Of a DNA stretch of 64,000 nt, positions 1-10,978 are shown piece after piece (position 1 is the stretch's first letter; every line of letters starts with the position of its first letter). Made by a program: the position numbers and the translations under genes. The DNA is from Ixodes scapularis (Eukaryota > Arthropoda > Arachnida > Ixodida > Ixodidae), in the NCBI RefSeq assembly GCF_016920785.2, contig NW_024609836.1, positions 64,831,930 through 64,895,929 on the forward strand, given 5' to 3'. The notes beneath the pieces were generated by a model. That model was not told the DNA's origin. It saw nothing but the letters and a program-made list of their open reading frames with translations, and searched no databases.

Positions 1-539
1 AATAGGCGACTACCCTCCAATGGGGAAAATGGACAAGCCTGCAGAAAGGAACAAAAAGGGAAGAGAGCCCGGCGATTGGCTCTCTCTCGGGCGGCGGAGA
101 CGAAGGGTGGGAGGCGAGGCCAGGCCGTTGGGGAAGCGGAACAAAGGGGATCGGTGAGGCTGCGGGGTGACACCAACGAGAGTGTCGACATTCCTGGACT
201 CGGCGCGACTTCGGCAGCCTCGAAGACATCCAAGTTCCCTCCAAGACTCCACCCAAGCAGGCATCCAAGTCGTGAGTGTTCGCCCTTCGAACTCATTATC
301 GCGCCGTGGCGTGGAACTTTGCCGGAACATTCCGAATTATTTTGCGAGAGTGTGAGCTATTGTATGCCGTAATTATTTCCCTTACCTGTATAAAGTTTAA
401 ATTTTTGTCATCGACAGACCTGGGTGCCTCACTCCAGCGAAAGAGCCATTTAGTGACCGAAACGAAGATTTTAGGGTCGTCACAATACTTTGTGCTCTTG
501 GGACTTCCAGGAAGGTCACTGCCGAGTTCTTGGAGCTTC
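1..539. other. Unassigned left edge, no gene recognised
   Basis: No reading frame here resembles a protein I know; the short open frames overlap one another on both strands. The stretch is moderately GC-rich, and its promoter-like AT-rich part around 370-415 followed by a conserved-looking block could be the end of an LTR, but I see no partner copy in the window, so this remains a guess. Confidence 0.3.
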
Positions 540-937
540 TAAAGGCCCGTTCACACTCTTGCGACTGCTTGCGACCTTTTAAACCTGGGTTCCTTAAAAC
601 TTCTTAAACCAGAGAACACACTGGCGCCATCTATTGGGAAGCAGTGTAAACTCGGCGGTCCGGCATATTTTTTTTTTATTTCTCGCACATTATCGTTTCT
701 TTTTTGGCTCGAAAAACTTTTGTCAATGTTATAAACGAGCCTTTCTATGGGTATTACGCAGATTTGACCTCGGAAATCCCGCAAAACCTTCGCTTTCGTG
801 AAATGCAGTTCTAGGGTCACCGCATAGATGGCGCCACAATGTCAGTGTGTTCCCTCATTCTAGAAACATTTAAGAAGTTGTAAGATATCTCGTCTCTCTC
901 AGTCGTACTCGGTTGCAAGAGTGTGAACGGGCCTTAA
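540..937. mobile_element. MITE with 20-bp perfect terminal inverted repeats and TAA target duplication
   Basis: AGGCCCGTTCACACTCTTGC begins at 543 and its exact reverse complement ends at 934. The flanking 3 bp are TAA on both sides (540-542 and 935-937). A 3-bp TWA-type duplication is the signature of the PIF/Harbinger superfamily. The interior (about 390 bp) has no coding capacity. A second MITE at 49613-49765 with related ends (GTTCACACT-like termini, TTA duplication) suggests one family. The classification is inferred from the duplication length and termini. Confidence 0.75.
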
Positions 938-1189
938 GGCTTCCAGCAAGCTTGTCTTCAAGATCTTCGTGCGAACTCTTTCTACCAGTGTGCTATCAAA
1001 AATGCCAAGCTTTTTTTTTTTCTTTCTTTTTTTTCTTTTTTTTGGGGGGGGGAGGGGTCGATATATTCCACTTATTTTACTCAGGTTTCAAAGATAGTTC
1101 TTTTTTTTTTTTCTGAAGTGTTCTGAGGTATCTCTGAGGTATGAGGATATTCCATACGTTCCTGCTGTAACATAAACCGCCGTATTCTT

Positions 1190-1330
1190 AGACGTTACTC
1201 GACTCGAAACTCGACTCGAAACTTTACTTGAGGGTGGTTTTGCGATTCATAAACAAATCTCCACTCGAAACTCCACTCGACTCCAAAATTTCCGCTCGAA
1301 ACTCCAAAATTTACTCGAGATCTCGAGTCT
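1190..1330. repeat. Degenerate tandem repeat of ACTCGAAACTC-type units
   Basis: ACTCGAAACTC and close variants occur at least seven times in about 130 bp, directly upstream of the Harbinger transposase frame. It may be a subterminal repeat of that element or a local minisatellite. No inverted partner was found downstream. Confidence 0.6.
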
Positions 1331-1383
1331 GCGCCGGAGCTACCTTGAACGGCCACTCGAGTCACTCGAGTGCGTTCAGTGTC

Positions 1384-3499
1384 ATGGCGGCCGACGCATC
1401 GTTCGCCGACTTCGTCGACTTCGTGTTGAGAACGGACGAAGTTCTTCACGACGGCCGAGACCCCGACCAGGCCGTCGACGTGCCGAGACGACGAGACGAC
1501 GTTGCCGGGACCGGCTCAATCCGCTGGAACATTTCAATGACTGGGAGTTCCTCGTGCGATACCGTCTTACGAAATCTACAGTCGTAAGCCTCCTCCAGTG
1601 CCTGCCGCTGGAAGCAAGCGAGAGCAGTCGCGGCCTGCCACTGTCCCTAATGCTCCAGCTCCTCGTAGCGCCGAGATTTTATGGCGCCGGGACTTTTCAA
1701 GTAGTTACGGGCGACCTCGTAAACGTGTCGCAGCCGACGGTGTGCCGCGTAATCGAGCGGGTCTCCCGGGTCCTCGCCGAGACTCTCTTCCCCCGCCTCG
1801 TGGATTTCCCGGAGGGTGACTGCGACGAGGTCATGCGGGATTTCTACAACATCGGGAAGTTCCCCAGGCTGACTGGGTGCATCGACTGCACCCACGTCAA
1901 AATAAAGGGACCTGGCGGTCCCAATGGGGAAGTCTTCAAGAACAGGAAGGGGTTCTTCTCCCTCAACGTGCAGGTAAGTTCACTTCTGTTTGTGCTGTTA
2001 GCGACAGCGAAGTAAGTTGAAAACAACGGCACGCCAAGACGCGGCGTCGCACGCGAAAGCTCGGCGATATTGTGACTGATATAGACTTGAACTTGTGAAG
2101 AGACCTGTACTCTGCGACAGTGCAGAGTGGTGGTGGGCCAGCTAGAGAGGGTTCAAAACCAAGAATTATGTATTGTGTGTTTGGAAACATACATTTGATT
2201 GGGTGCCGAGATGGCTTTTGTTATTCTATGGCAAAGGCTCATGTTTTATGGTATTTTCCCCTTGAATTATACTTTTCGAAGAGAATATTAGGGAGATTTT
2301 ATCCCGTGCTCAAATTATGTTCTATTATACCGCTTGAAAAACCTTGGAATTTAGCCACATTGAAGCTTACGTCACATACAACTGCGAGAACTCAAATGCT
2401 AGTTAATTTCCAAAGCTTGCGGATGCACTTTGTCAAAAATATACTAATCATAGTAAATATTTCAGCTTGAGCACTTCTGTGTTCATATCATGGCAGTTTG
2501 CTCATCCCTGTACTGCTCCTTCCTATCCACAGGCCATCACAGGACCCCAGCTGCAGTTTTTTTACCTTGTTGCTAGGTGGCCAGGCTCTGTGCATGACAG
2601 CAGGATATTCGACAACAGTCGTGCAAGGGTCCTGTACGAGAATCAGCGCATCCCTGGCCTGCTGCTCGGAAATGCAGGCTATGCATGCATGTCATTTCTA
2701 CTTACGCCCCTGACCAGCCCAGGTGTAGCCAACAGCCCAAAGGGCAGGTATGTACTAGTTTGTTGGAAGAAATAATGGCATGAAATTGAGAACAGCAAAC
2801 AAGAAGTGGTGGAGTAACCACAGTGTTCCTATTAGTTACCATTAGTTCTGCAGATCTTTGTCACAGCTAGATTCATGACCTTTGGGCCTTTGTATGCAAA
2901 AAAAGCCGGCAATAATTCACTTCTTGTGGACAAATTTTTTTTTAAAAGTATGCAACATACAAGATTTTTTTTTTTTATTTTTTTTTTCATGAGAACATTT
3001 GTTGTTCTTCACAGTTAGTCAGTGTCAATTGTTGCTCTTTGTCACTAGAATTGGACTAGGGTCAAGAACCTGAATTAAGCTGGTAATGTAGAAAACACCA
3101 GCCAAAACCACACTGTATGCAGAACAGTAGCCTCTGGCAAGCAATAGAAAATGCCGAAAATGCAGCTAGCACGGATGGGCCGTACTGTACAGGTTACTGA
3201 ACCATATTGGTGGTTGCAGCAGTGGCGATTTTTACACCTGAAGACCTTTATCTCGCGACGTTGCTTCCATTACCAATGCGGCACCATATAGGTCAGCCCT
3301 CATCATCACCACCTGTGCTGCACTGCACAACCTGGCCCGGCTGCGAAAAGAGCCATGCCCACCCGCTCTACCCTCTCCACCAGTCCCCCAACGCCGGAGG
3401 CGGCTGCGTCCTCATGTACTGCCATCACCTCCAGACCCTGTAGACACAATCAACGGCTCGCTGAAACGCACACAGATCATCGCACTGTGTTTCCAATAG
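1384..3499 (+). pseudogene. HARBI1-like transposase of a Harbinger element, degenerate, three exon pieces
   Basis: It encodes a PIF/Harbinger DDE-type nuclease, which cuts and pastes its element in the nucleus. Piece 1 (1384-1973) starts at an ATG followed by MAADASFADFVDF, needs a frame change near 1475-1530 (the RYRLTK block is in another frame), and carries the conserved GCIDCTHVKI with the first catalytic Asp. It ends at NVQ before a GTAAGT donor. Piece 2 (2533-2747) follows a CCACAG acceptor and shows ARWPGSVHDSRIFDNS (second Asp) and LLLGNAGYAC, where families normally have GD, so a conserved Asp is now Asn. It ends at a GTATGT donor. Piece 3 (about 3219-3499) reads ALIITTCAALHNLAR, the family C-terminal block, also with a frame change near 3257, and ends at TAG 3497. 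The block carrying the third acidic residue between pieces 2 and 3 was not found. A dead copy is very likely. Confidence 0.8.
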
Positions 3500-3528
3500 G
3501 GATATTCAAGCAGAAGCACATGTTCATA

Positions 3529-3677
3529 GTCAGTGACAGGTCAAGAATAGTGTACAAGCTGGAGAGGAGGAAGCAGACAGAAGTTTGAGGTGGAGAAGAG
3601 AAACCTCCTTTCCACTTAAAGCTTCCGTCCTATTTCTCCTCTCCAGCTTGTACTCCGTTCTTGACCCGTCATTGACT
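3529..3677. repeat. Loopless hairpin (149-bp palindrome)
   Basis: The left arm AGTCAGTGACAGG-TCAAG... and the right arm ending ...CGTCATTGACT are imperfect reverse complements throughout, with almost no loop (centre about 3603). The core of each arm is purine-rich (GAGAGGAGGAAG). It sits at the end of the transposase frame between the two convergent Harbinger genes, where it could be a nested palindromic MITE. Confidence 0.75.
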
Positions 3678-3960
3678 CGTGCAAATACTCGGACACAAAT
3701 CCAGCAGTAAGCTCTCGAATAAATTGATTCTTAAATTAAATTCCAGGTATTCGGTCACTTAAACATATTCTGGGGAAGACTTGTGGCCAGCACAGAGCTA
3801 ACGAAAGACCTGCCTTTTCCTTCAATTCTAGTGTGCTGTTTCATTCAACTTCCGAATATGCAAAACACATTTGGTTCTACCGTTTCACTACAATGTAGCG
3901 CACATAATTAAAATAGATAAGTAAATCCTCAGAATGCTACTAAACTGAAAGAACCCAAAT

Positions 3961-4455
3961 TTAATCGTGTTTGCCACACCCTTGTAGCTTGCAGCGCAGG
4001 GCTGCCAGCTGCTCCACCTTTATCTCTCTCTCCAGCTGGAGCAGCTGGAACTCTGCCCGTCCGCGTCGTCGCTGCTCAAAAAGCTTGTTTGGGAGTATGC
4101 GCATCTTCATTAAATGTTGCGCCTCCTTTCGCCGATCTTCCCTCTCGAGGATTTCGACACGGGCATCCTTTTCGGGAGCCAGGATCCGCTCCAATGCTGC
4201 GATGCGGTTCCCAGCTTTTCTGGATGTCCCGCTTGGCAGCTCAGCACGGGGGCAGGTAATGCCCCTTGCCGGCGGAGTCGCATACGCAGCTCCAACGCTG
4301 CTCTCTTGGAGAGGTGAGGCAGATGGCTCAGGAGCATCTGGGCATGCAGAACACATTGGCTCTGTGAGTGCTAGGGAAAGAGCAGGTACACAGGGGAAGA
4401 GGCCCAACAGCCACATGGGCCTTTCGCAGAAATGTTCAAAGCTAGGCGTTGGCAA
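3961..4455 (-). CDS. C-terminal part of probable Harbinger accessory (Myb/SANT-like) protein
   Basis: A 164-codon open frame on the minus strand, converging on the HARBI1-like transposase gene. Its second half (ERILAPEKDARVEILERED, then LLQLEREIKVEQLAALR before the stop at 3961) is a charged, coiled-coil-like tail. Harbinger elements typically carry a second gene for a Myb/SANT DNA-binding protein that escorts the transposase to the nucleus, often in the opposite orientation and with such a tail. The DNA-binding domain itself is not visible upstream (4456-5950), so this is a 3' exon or a 5'-truncated copy. The identity rests on context plus the coiled-coil tail, not on a diagnostic motif. Confidence 0.5.
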   Translation of the reverse strand: MPTPSFEHFCERPMWLLGLFPCVPALSLALTEPMCSACPDAPEPSASPLQESSVGAAYATPPARGITCPRAELPSGTSRKAGNRIAALERILAPEKDARVEILEREDRRKEAQHLMKMRILPNKLFEQRRRGRAEFQLLQLEREIKVEQLAALRCKLQGCGKHD

Positions 4456-5955
4456 ACTATAGAGCGTGTCCGATGGGTTATACTCTGCACCAGTCCTAGC
4501 ACTGTGGATGGTTTACGGTTGCATTATCATATAATTTGTGTCCCTCTGCTTCAACCGTCACGTCGTGCTTTGACTACATGCGTTTTTGCCCCGATAGCAT
4601 GTTTTGTTCAGTTGGTTAACGACAGACCTTGCCATGTCAGACAGCTGATGCGATCAAATTCCTATCCGAGAAACAAGCAAGAGTAACTGCACTATGTAAA
4701 CCTTCCTCAAAGGGGACACCACAACATGTGTACACTCAGACGGTTGTTATGGCAGACACTTTGTTAAGAGCAAATATGCGCAAGCCTGTCGCTAACTTGC
4801 AGCAGTGAACAAAAAGTTGGGACACAAACAAGCTGGTGAAAGTTTAACAAAAATTTAAGGCGAAAACCCCGAGACTGGGGCAAAGAGTGACAGCACAACA
4901 CGCAAGTCTCAAACACAGCTGAAATTTATTGCGCAGAGGTTCGTGTGTATAGAGTCTCCAAGCCCCAACAGCTGTGTTTGAGACTCGTGTGTTGTGCTGA
5001 TGTTTTTTTTCCCGTCCCTTGGTTGTTGCCTTAAATTATGTTACAACATGGGTTGTCTAATCAGATTGTATCTCCAGGGAAACAAATAAATCTTAGCTTT
5101 TGGATTTAAACACATCTTTACCTGAAAATCTTAATATTTTATACTTCCCTGAATGAGTAATTGATTTTTTAAAAAGCTTAAACTGCTCCTCAAATGAGCA
5201 GTGTTTACATTGTCACCATTGACAACAGCGGAGGCTCTGTATAGTAGCAGAATGCAAAGGGATTTATTTGTGTCCCTCCATTTTTTTTTGTTGCCCGTAA
5301 GAGCAGTGCAAGTGTTACGATGTGGCTCGTTGTTGTGCTAGATATTTTTCGTGAATGGGACGAGACTTTTGTGGTTGTCACCTTTCATACTTTTCCATGA
5401 AATATATAGCAGCTGTAAAATGGATTAGTGCAATGCGTCGCAAGCACTAGATTTTCATGAAGGAATTTTGGGAAAAAGTACCTAAAATTTGCCATTCGCG
5501 AGCAAGGTCAACCATTCTGTGCTTGTTCGGAGCTCGAATTGAGAAGAGCCAGCAAATTAGCTTATAGTTTTAGAGCGCAGCTTTAATACTCTAAGCTAAT
5601 TTTGTTGGGTCCGCGCCCCACAGAAATAAGCTAGCACTATAAGCGATGAGCAACGGGGTGCTATCTCAGGGACTCGATGGCGCCGTGTAACAGAAAGCCG
5701 GATTCCTTGACTGAGTTGAAACAGCGGAAAATAGTTTATTCCCGTCGCAGACGTAACAGTCGTGAAGGCGAAGCCGATCCACCTCTCCTGCACGCGCCTG
5801 AAATGCCGAGAAAGAAAACAAGTGAAAAGGAGGTGACTGCCGACTAAATCGCTTCGCGCGCCGTCAATATTCCTCTTAAATCTTTTTTTTTTTTGCGTAA
5901 ATTAATCTTTTTTATATGCGTGTACCAACCAGAATGTTAAAAAAAAAAAATTTTC
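4456..5955. other. Non-coding stretch, AT-rich
   Basis: No credible protein. It holds the 31-bp inverted repeat at 4891-4999 (listed separately), T- and A-runs, and a possible LTR-like or repeat edge near 5600. It is probably the remaining 5' part of the Harbinger element plus flanking DNA, but the right terminal repeat was not found. Confidence 0.4.
4891..4999. repeat. Inverted repeat, 31-bp arms, 47-bp loop
   Basis: The arm at 4891-4921 (CAGCACAACACGCAAGTCTC...) and the arm at 4969-4999 (...GAGACTCGTGTGTTGTGCTG) are reverse complements with two to three mismatches. The loop includes GAAATTTATTGCGCAGAGG. It could form a stable stem in RNA or be a tiny MITE. Confidence 0.7.
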
Positions 5956-7204
5956 TTTTTAGGGGCCCTTTAAGACTGCTTTGATGTAGGAATGCGAAAA
6001 CCTTCGTATACGTAGCGTACTCCTACAAGCTACGCACCCCGTTATCCTCTGCAGAGGCTGGCCGGGGCAGCCTGTGCAGACGCCGTTCGTCCGGGCTATG
6101 GCTAGCGGCCTGTGTGCGCTGCTGCGGCGGCGCGCCGGAGCAGCGCCGAGAGTGTGGAGTGAAGCGCGAGACACATGCGCGAAAAAGCCATGCGATCCGA
6201 CGTGCGAACCGCCGGAACGACGTCCGAGGGCGAGGGTTTTCGTCGCACCGGAGCGTCGGACGAGGCCTCCGTCCGGCGCCGGCGTGCGTCCAACTTGCCA
6301 GATATCGCCGCACGCACGGTCCGATTTTCGGAAGGCCGCAGTGGACGCAGCCAATGAGCACGGATGGCGAAGGTCATGTTGTCAAGTGACTTTCGGACCG
6401 ATCGGGCGAGGAGGCGCGACGTGGTTCGGGGAAGCGGATGTGGCGGTGCGCGGTGCGTCACGCGACGCGAGTCGTCGTTGTGAAGGAAACGGACGCCATC
6501 GAGTTTTTCCGCGCGCACAAAACGAGCTGCTGATTTCGCGCGCCAAAGCAAGCCGGCCTTCTGGGACCGATCGAGCCCGTCGAAACCCGAATATACTCCG
6601 TTTCACCTTAGGATGGACAGCAGCGGACGCTACGAGCCATTCCAATGTCATGTGAGCTTCGGGAGAGACGCAGTTATGTGCGCGGTACGTAGTCACGTGA
6701 TTTTTACGCAGTGCTCGTTTCGCTGGGATGGCTCTAAGGTCCGCTGCGGTCCTTCGCGATTAAGTGATTTTGAGCAGAAAATAGCCTCACGGAAAATCTT
6801 CACACACGCACACTTTAATAGAAGGTAATAAAAATATTATGTTTGTTTTAAAGCCAGAAAAACGAAGAAGGGCGAGGGAAGTATTTTAGTTTTCTAGGCT
6901 AGGTGGCGCGAGCTACCGCCCGTTATAACTATAGCCATTAGTATCCATCCATCCATTTGGTAGAGGGACACCCGAAACTGGGCGGAGCTGAACGGAGCGA
7001 CGCAACGACGCGTCGGAAACCATGTGTCGCGAACCGTCCGGTGCGGCGATTCTGAGCAGCCATCTTCCCGACAGTTCGCACGCCGGATCGGACAGTTTTG
7101 ACGCGCATGTGTCTCGCGCTTGACGTTCCAGCGGCGCGCGGGGTGCGCCGGAGCCATTTTTAGAGCCGTTACGGCGCGGACGGAATTTCTCTGCCGTTTT
7201 CCGC
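5956..7204. repeat. CpG-rich repeat block with inverted copies of a family sequence
   Basis: Long overlapping open frames on both strands reflect GC-rich composition, not conserved protein. A segment around 6157-6225 (GCGCGAGACACATGCGCG...) recurs in inverted orientation around 7060-7120 (CGCGCATGTGTCTCGCGC). The two halves look like diverged members of one interspersed repeat facing each other. No gene is supported. Confidence 0.5.
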
Positions 7205-8860
7205 GGTTACGGACAACGCCGGCTCCGCTCCTTGGGACAGTTAGTGCTCTCGCATTACTATTGTATAAACGTAATGTACAACGCGTTACCAAAGGTTGAA
7301 AGTACCGAATTCATATGTATGATTACCCCGTAACCGCGGGATCAGAATGCAGTCCCGGAGTTCCCCACAGCGCTAATTGATGCACGGAGGGGTGAGCCCC
7401 CAGTGAAGCGCTTCAAAATCAACGAAGCCCCTTAGTAACACCAATGAAGATGATTTTCGAGCACTTGCATCTGCGCAGATATTCCAAGATTGCCGGATGC
7501 AGTAGGGGGATGTATTTGTTTCTTCGAAACACAAATAAATTTGCGTTGAATCCTATTAACAAACCAGGTTCATGAGACATGTGTGTTTTCTTCGCTTTTT
7601 GGGGTACCACAAGGGAAACTGAGCTCGTGTTAAGACCCACGTACAGCCTTGGTGACCTACTGTCCGGGTTTATGAAGAAAGTGGTGAGGGTTTGTCTGGG
7701 TCTGTAAAAAGAAAAAAAAACACCAACAACTGGAGAACAAACGTGTATCCTTGAGAAAAAAGTATCTGTCGGTGGCTCATCTTGCGACATTTGCTGTTTC
7801 AGTTGTCATCGAGACATGGAACCGGCGTTGTGGTTGGCTCTGGTGGTCGGTCCTTCTTCTGCATCATGGACCGTGCCGGGAAGCCTCATCATACCATCAG
7901 CAGAGAGGCCGTACCCTGGTTGTTGTACGGCATGGTGAACGAGCTTCCCGGTGGCCGCATCGCCAAGCTTTTGGGACGCATGTTCTCTCTGGCCCCAGCG
8001 TGCGCGTCCCCTGGATGCGGTGCCTTCGGGCCGTGGCCAGCATGGAGCGAGAGGGGCGGCCTCCGCTCGGTGGGCCCGGCATTGTCATCGAGCTGAACGA
8101 GGCGCAGCTTTCCGGAAGACGCAAGTGGAGATTCGGGGGGCCGCTGCAGGGGGACAGGCCCTCGCAGGACACTCTGCCAACCCATCCTCCGGGTCCACAA
8201 GGGTCGGTACAGGAGCCCGCGGACGAAGCGGTCCAAAATGGAGCTCCCTTTACGGGCGACGTCGGCACGTGGATCCTCGGGCTCTTGCAGTGGTCAACGG
8301 GGGAGCTTCGCCTCTTCGATGTGGGCAGTCGGGAGTCACAGCTGATCAGCCGACGGATCGCCGAAAACGTGGCTGCAGGGTCTGTCATGATGCACGACAG
8401 TTGGGAAGGCTATGCTCTCGTGAAAGCCATGCGGCCAGCTCCGTGCCTTCAGTGACGGCGAGTAGTTGACCACAACGTCGGATTCGTCGCACCCGAAGGG
8501 GAACCCATTCAAAATCTGGAGCGACTGTTCCTGGGGGTTCTTGGCGACATAATCCACATGATACGCGGCACAACGAAGGCCAACCTCCACGGACACCTAG
8601 ATTGGCACAGATATTTGCAAAGGGAGGGCTACCGGAGGCGTAAGGACCCTTTCCTGCGAGCACTATACATTATTGCGAAGCACTACCCATTATAATTTTT
8701 TAAGTATCTATTAAAGTCTCACCTAACCAAACCTTTAAAATTTATTCATCTATGGTTTACCTTAGCGACGTTTAATTAAAATAAATGACATCGGGTAAAT
8801 GTTTATTAAATTTTAATGCGAAAGCATTAACTGTCTCATGGAGCGAGCCGACGTCATGTT
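7205..8860 (+). mobile_element. Merlin-type DNA transposon, copy 1 of a tandem pair
   Basis: The 5' end (about 7215-7262: GGCTCCGCTCC..GACAGTTAGTGCTCTCGCATTA) is the inverted complement of the 3' end (about 8810-8858: TAATGCGAAAGCATTAACTG..GGAGCGAGCC), giving roughly 45-bp terminal inverted repeats. Inside is a degenerate Merlin (IS1595/ISXO2-like) transposase. Copy 2 follows immediately at an offset of 1621 bp with very high identity. Confidence 0.8.
7782..8693 (+). pseudogene. Merlin transposase pseudogene, copy 1
   Basis: It encodes remains of an IS1595/ISXO2-like DDE transposase, the Merlin superfamily enzyme. ISREAVPWLLYGMVNE is followed, after a frame change near 7970, by LSGPSVRVPWMRCLRAVAS and GGPGIVIELNEAQLSGRRK. 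Families have EIDE at that last position, so the first catalytic Asp is Asn. WILGLLQWSTGEL and SVMMHDSWEGY (second Asp) come next. A TGA at about 8453-8455 follows PAPCLQ. Beyond it the same frame continues with VVDHNVGFVAPEG, IQNLERLFL and HGHLDWHRYLQREGYR, the conserved C-terminus with the last catalytic position. It is inactivated by the frameshift, the Asp-to-Asn change and the stop. Confidence 0.8.
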
Positions 8861-10483
8861 AATGCTCTCGCATTACTATTGTATAGACGTAATGTACAAC
8901 GCGTTACCAAAGGTTGAAAGTACAAAATTCATATTTATGATTACTTCATGACCGCGGGACCACAATGCAGTCCCGCAGTTCCCCACAGCGCTAATTGATG
9001 CACGGAGAGGTGAGCCCCCAGTGAAGCGCTTCAAAATCAACAAAGTCCCTTAGTAACACCCATGAAGATGATTTTCGAGCACTTGCATCTGCGCAGAGAT
9101 ATTCCAAGACTGCTGGATGCAGTAGGGGGATGTGTTTGTTTCCTCGAAACACAAATAAATTTGCGTTGAATCCTATTAACAAACCAGGTTCATGAGACAT
9201 ATGTGTTTTCGTCCCTTTTTGGGGTAGCACAAGGGAAACTGAGCTCGTGTTAAGACCCACGTACAGCCTTGGTGACCTACTGTCCGGGTTTATGAAGAAA
9301 GTGGTGAGGGTTTGTCTGGGTCTGTAAAAAGAAAAAAAAAACACCAACAACTGGAGAACAAACGTGTTTCCTTGAGAAAAAAGTACCTGTCGGTGGCTCA
9401 TCTTGCGACATTTGCTGTTTCAGTTGTCATCGAGACATGGAACCGGCGTTGTGGTTGGCTCTGGTGGTCGGTCCTTCTTCTGCATCATGGACCGTGCCGG
9501 GAGGCCTCATCATACCATCAGCAGAGAGGCCGTACCCTGGTTGTTGTACGGCATGGTGAACGAGCTTCCCGGTGGCCGCATCGCCAAGCTTTTGGGACGC
9601 ATGTTCTCTCTGGCCCCAGCGTGCGCGTCCCCTGGATGCGGTGCATTCGGGCCGTGGCCAGCATGGAGCGAGAGGGGCGGCCTCCGCTCGGTGGGCCCGG
9701 CATTGTCATCGAGCTGAACGAGACGCAGCTTTCCGGAAGACGCAAGTGGAGATTCGGGGGGCCGCTGCAGGGGGACAGGCCCTCGCAGGACACTCTGCCA
9801 ACCCATCCTCCGGGTCCACAAGGGTCGGTACAGGAGCCCGCGGACGAAGCGGTCCAAAATGGAGCTCCCTTTACGGGCGACGTCGGCGCGTGGATCCTCG
9901 GGCTCTTGCAGTGGTCAACGGGGGAGTTTCGCCTCTTTGATGTGGGCAGTCGGGAGCCACAGCTGATCAGCCGACGGATCGCCGAAAACGTGGCGGCAGG
10001 GTCCGTCATGATGCACGACAGCTGAGAAGGCTACGCTCTCGTGGAAGCCATGCGGCCAGCTCCGTGCCTTCAGTGGCAGCGAGTAGTTGACCACCGAGTC
10101 GGATTCGTCGGACCCGAAGGGGAGCATATTCAAAACCTGGAGCGACTGTTCCTGGAGGTTCTTGGCGGCATAAGCCACAAGATACGCGGCACAGCGAAGG
10201 CCAACCTCCAGGGACACCTAGATTGGCACAGTTATGTGCAAAGGGAGCGCTACCGGATCGCGTAAGGACCCTTTCCTGCGAGCACTAGACAGGATTGCGA
10301 AACACTACCCATTAAAATTTTTAAGTCTCTATTAAAGTGTTACCTAACCATAACCTTTAAAATTTATTCATCTATGGTCTATCTTAGCGACGTTTAATTA
10401 AGATAAATGACATAGGATAAATGTTTCTTAAATTTTAATGCGAAAGCATTAACTGTCTCATGGAGCGAGCCGACGTCATCAGT
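8861..10483 (+). mobile_element. Merlin-type DNA transposon, copy 2 of a tandem pair
   Basis: Near-identical direct copy of 7244-8860. It starts at GTTAATGCTCTCGCATTA with no complete 5' terminal repeat of its own, so it shares or abuts the 3' terminal repeat of copy 1. It ends with the same TAATGCGAAAGCATTAACTG..GACGTCAT block at about 10438-10483. Head-to-tail arrangement with one shared junction suggests unequal exchange or a tandem transposition product rather than two independent insertions. Confidence 0.8.
9403..10265 (+). pseudogene. Merlin transposase pseudogene, copy 2
   Basis: Same domain series as copy 1, with the same frame change near 9590 and the same IELNE in place of EIDE, so those lesions predate the duplication. 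Copy 2 has a private TGA at 10023-10025 directly after SVMMHDS (copy 1 has Trp there). It lacks the copy 1 stop: it reads PAPCLQWQRVVDHRVGF through IQNLERLFLEVLGGI and LQGHLDWHSYVQRERYR to the end at 10265. The two copies therefore carry different later lesions. Confidence 0.8.
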
Positions 10484-10515
10484 TTTGAAACCACGCAAAA
10501 CGGCGCCTTAATAGA

Positions 10516-10761
10516 CCATTTGCTATATTACACAAGCATCAAGGAGAATGCAGGGATTGGTGTTCCACGCGCCACACGCGCACGCCTTCCCCGTATAAAA
10601 AATTCGAAGTAAATAACCAAAATAAAGCGTTGACGAACGCGCGTGCAAAATGCTATTTGTCTTTGCTTTAGAAAAGTTACTACTGCTGAGGCCAGCACGT
10701 GCGGCGTGTGGAACACCAGTCCCTGCATTCTCCTTGGTGCTTGGGTAATATAGCAATAGGC
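10516..10761. mobile_element. Palindromic MITE, about 245 bp
   Basis: The left arm (TTGCTATATTACACAAGCATC AAGGAGAATGCAGGGATTGG, about 10517-10560) pairs with the right arm ending at about 10761 (CCAGTCCCTGCATTCTCC TTGGTGCTTGGGTAATATAGC). The interior holds a TATA-like stretch but no coding. The arm match is roughly 80-90% over 60 bp. Confidence 0.75.
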
Positions 10762-10978
10762 ATATTAAACCACGCGTAAAGCTAGCCAACGACACCTTTT
10801 ACACTTCGGTCCCATTGGCTGGCGAGCGTCGACGATCATCCGGACTGTGTTATAGGAAATTCACAACTAAAAAATAAAAATAATCAGCATAAAAAGGGGA
10901 AGGAGAAAGGAAGGAGAGAGAAGGGAAAAGAGAGGGAAAAGGAAAAACAAAAAACAACCTTTAACCACTGAAATATTA

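Noticed and set aside
6074..6655. 193-codon open frame in the CpG-rich block
   Set aside because: Overlapping frames are open on both strands, no domain or motif is recognisable, and the composition alone explains the lack of stops.
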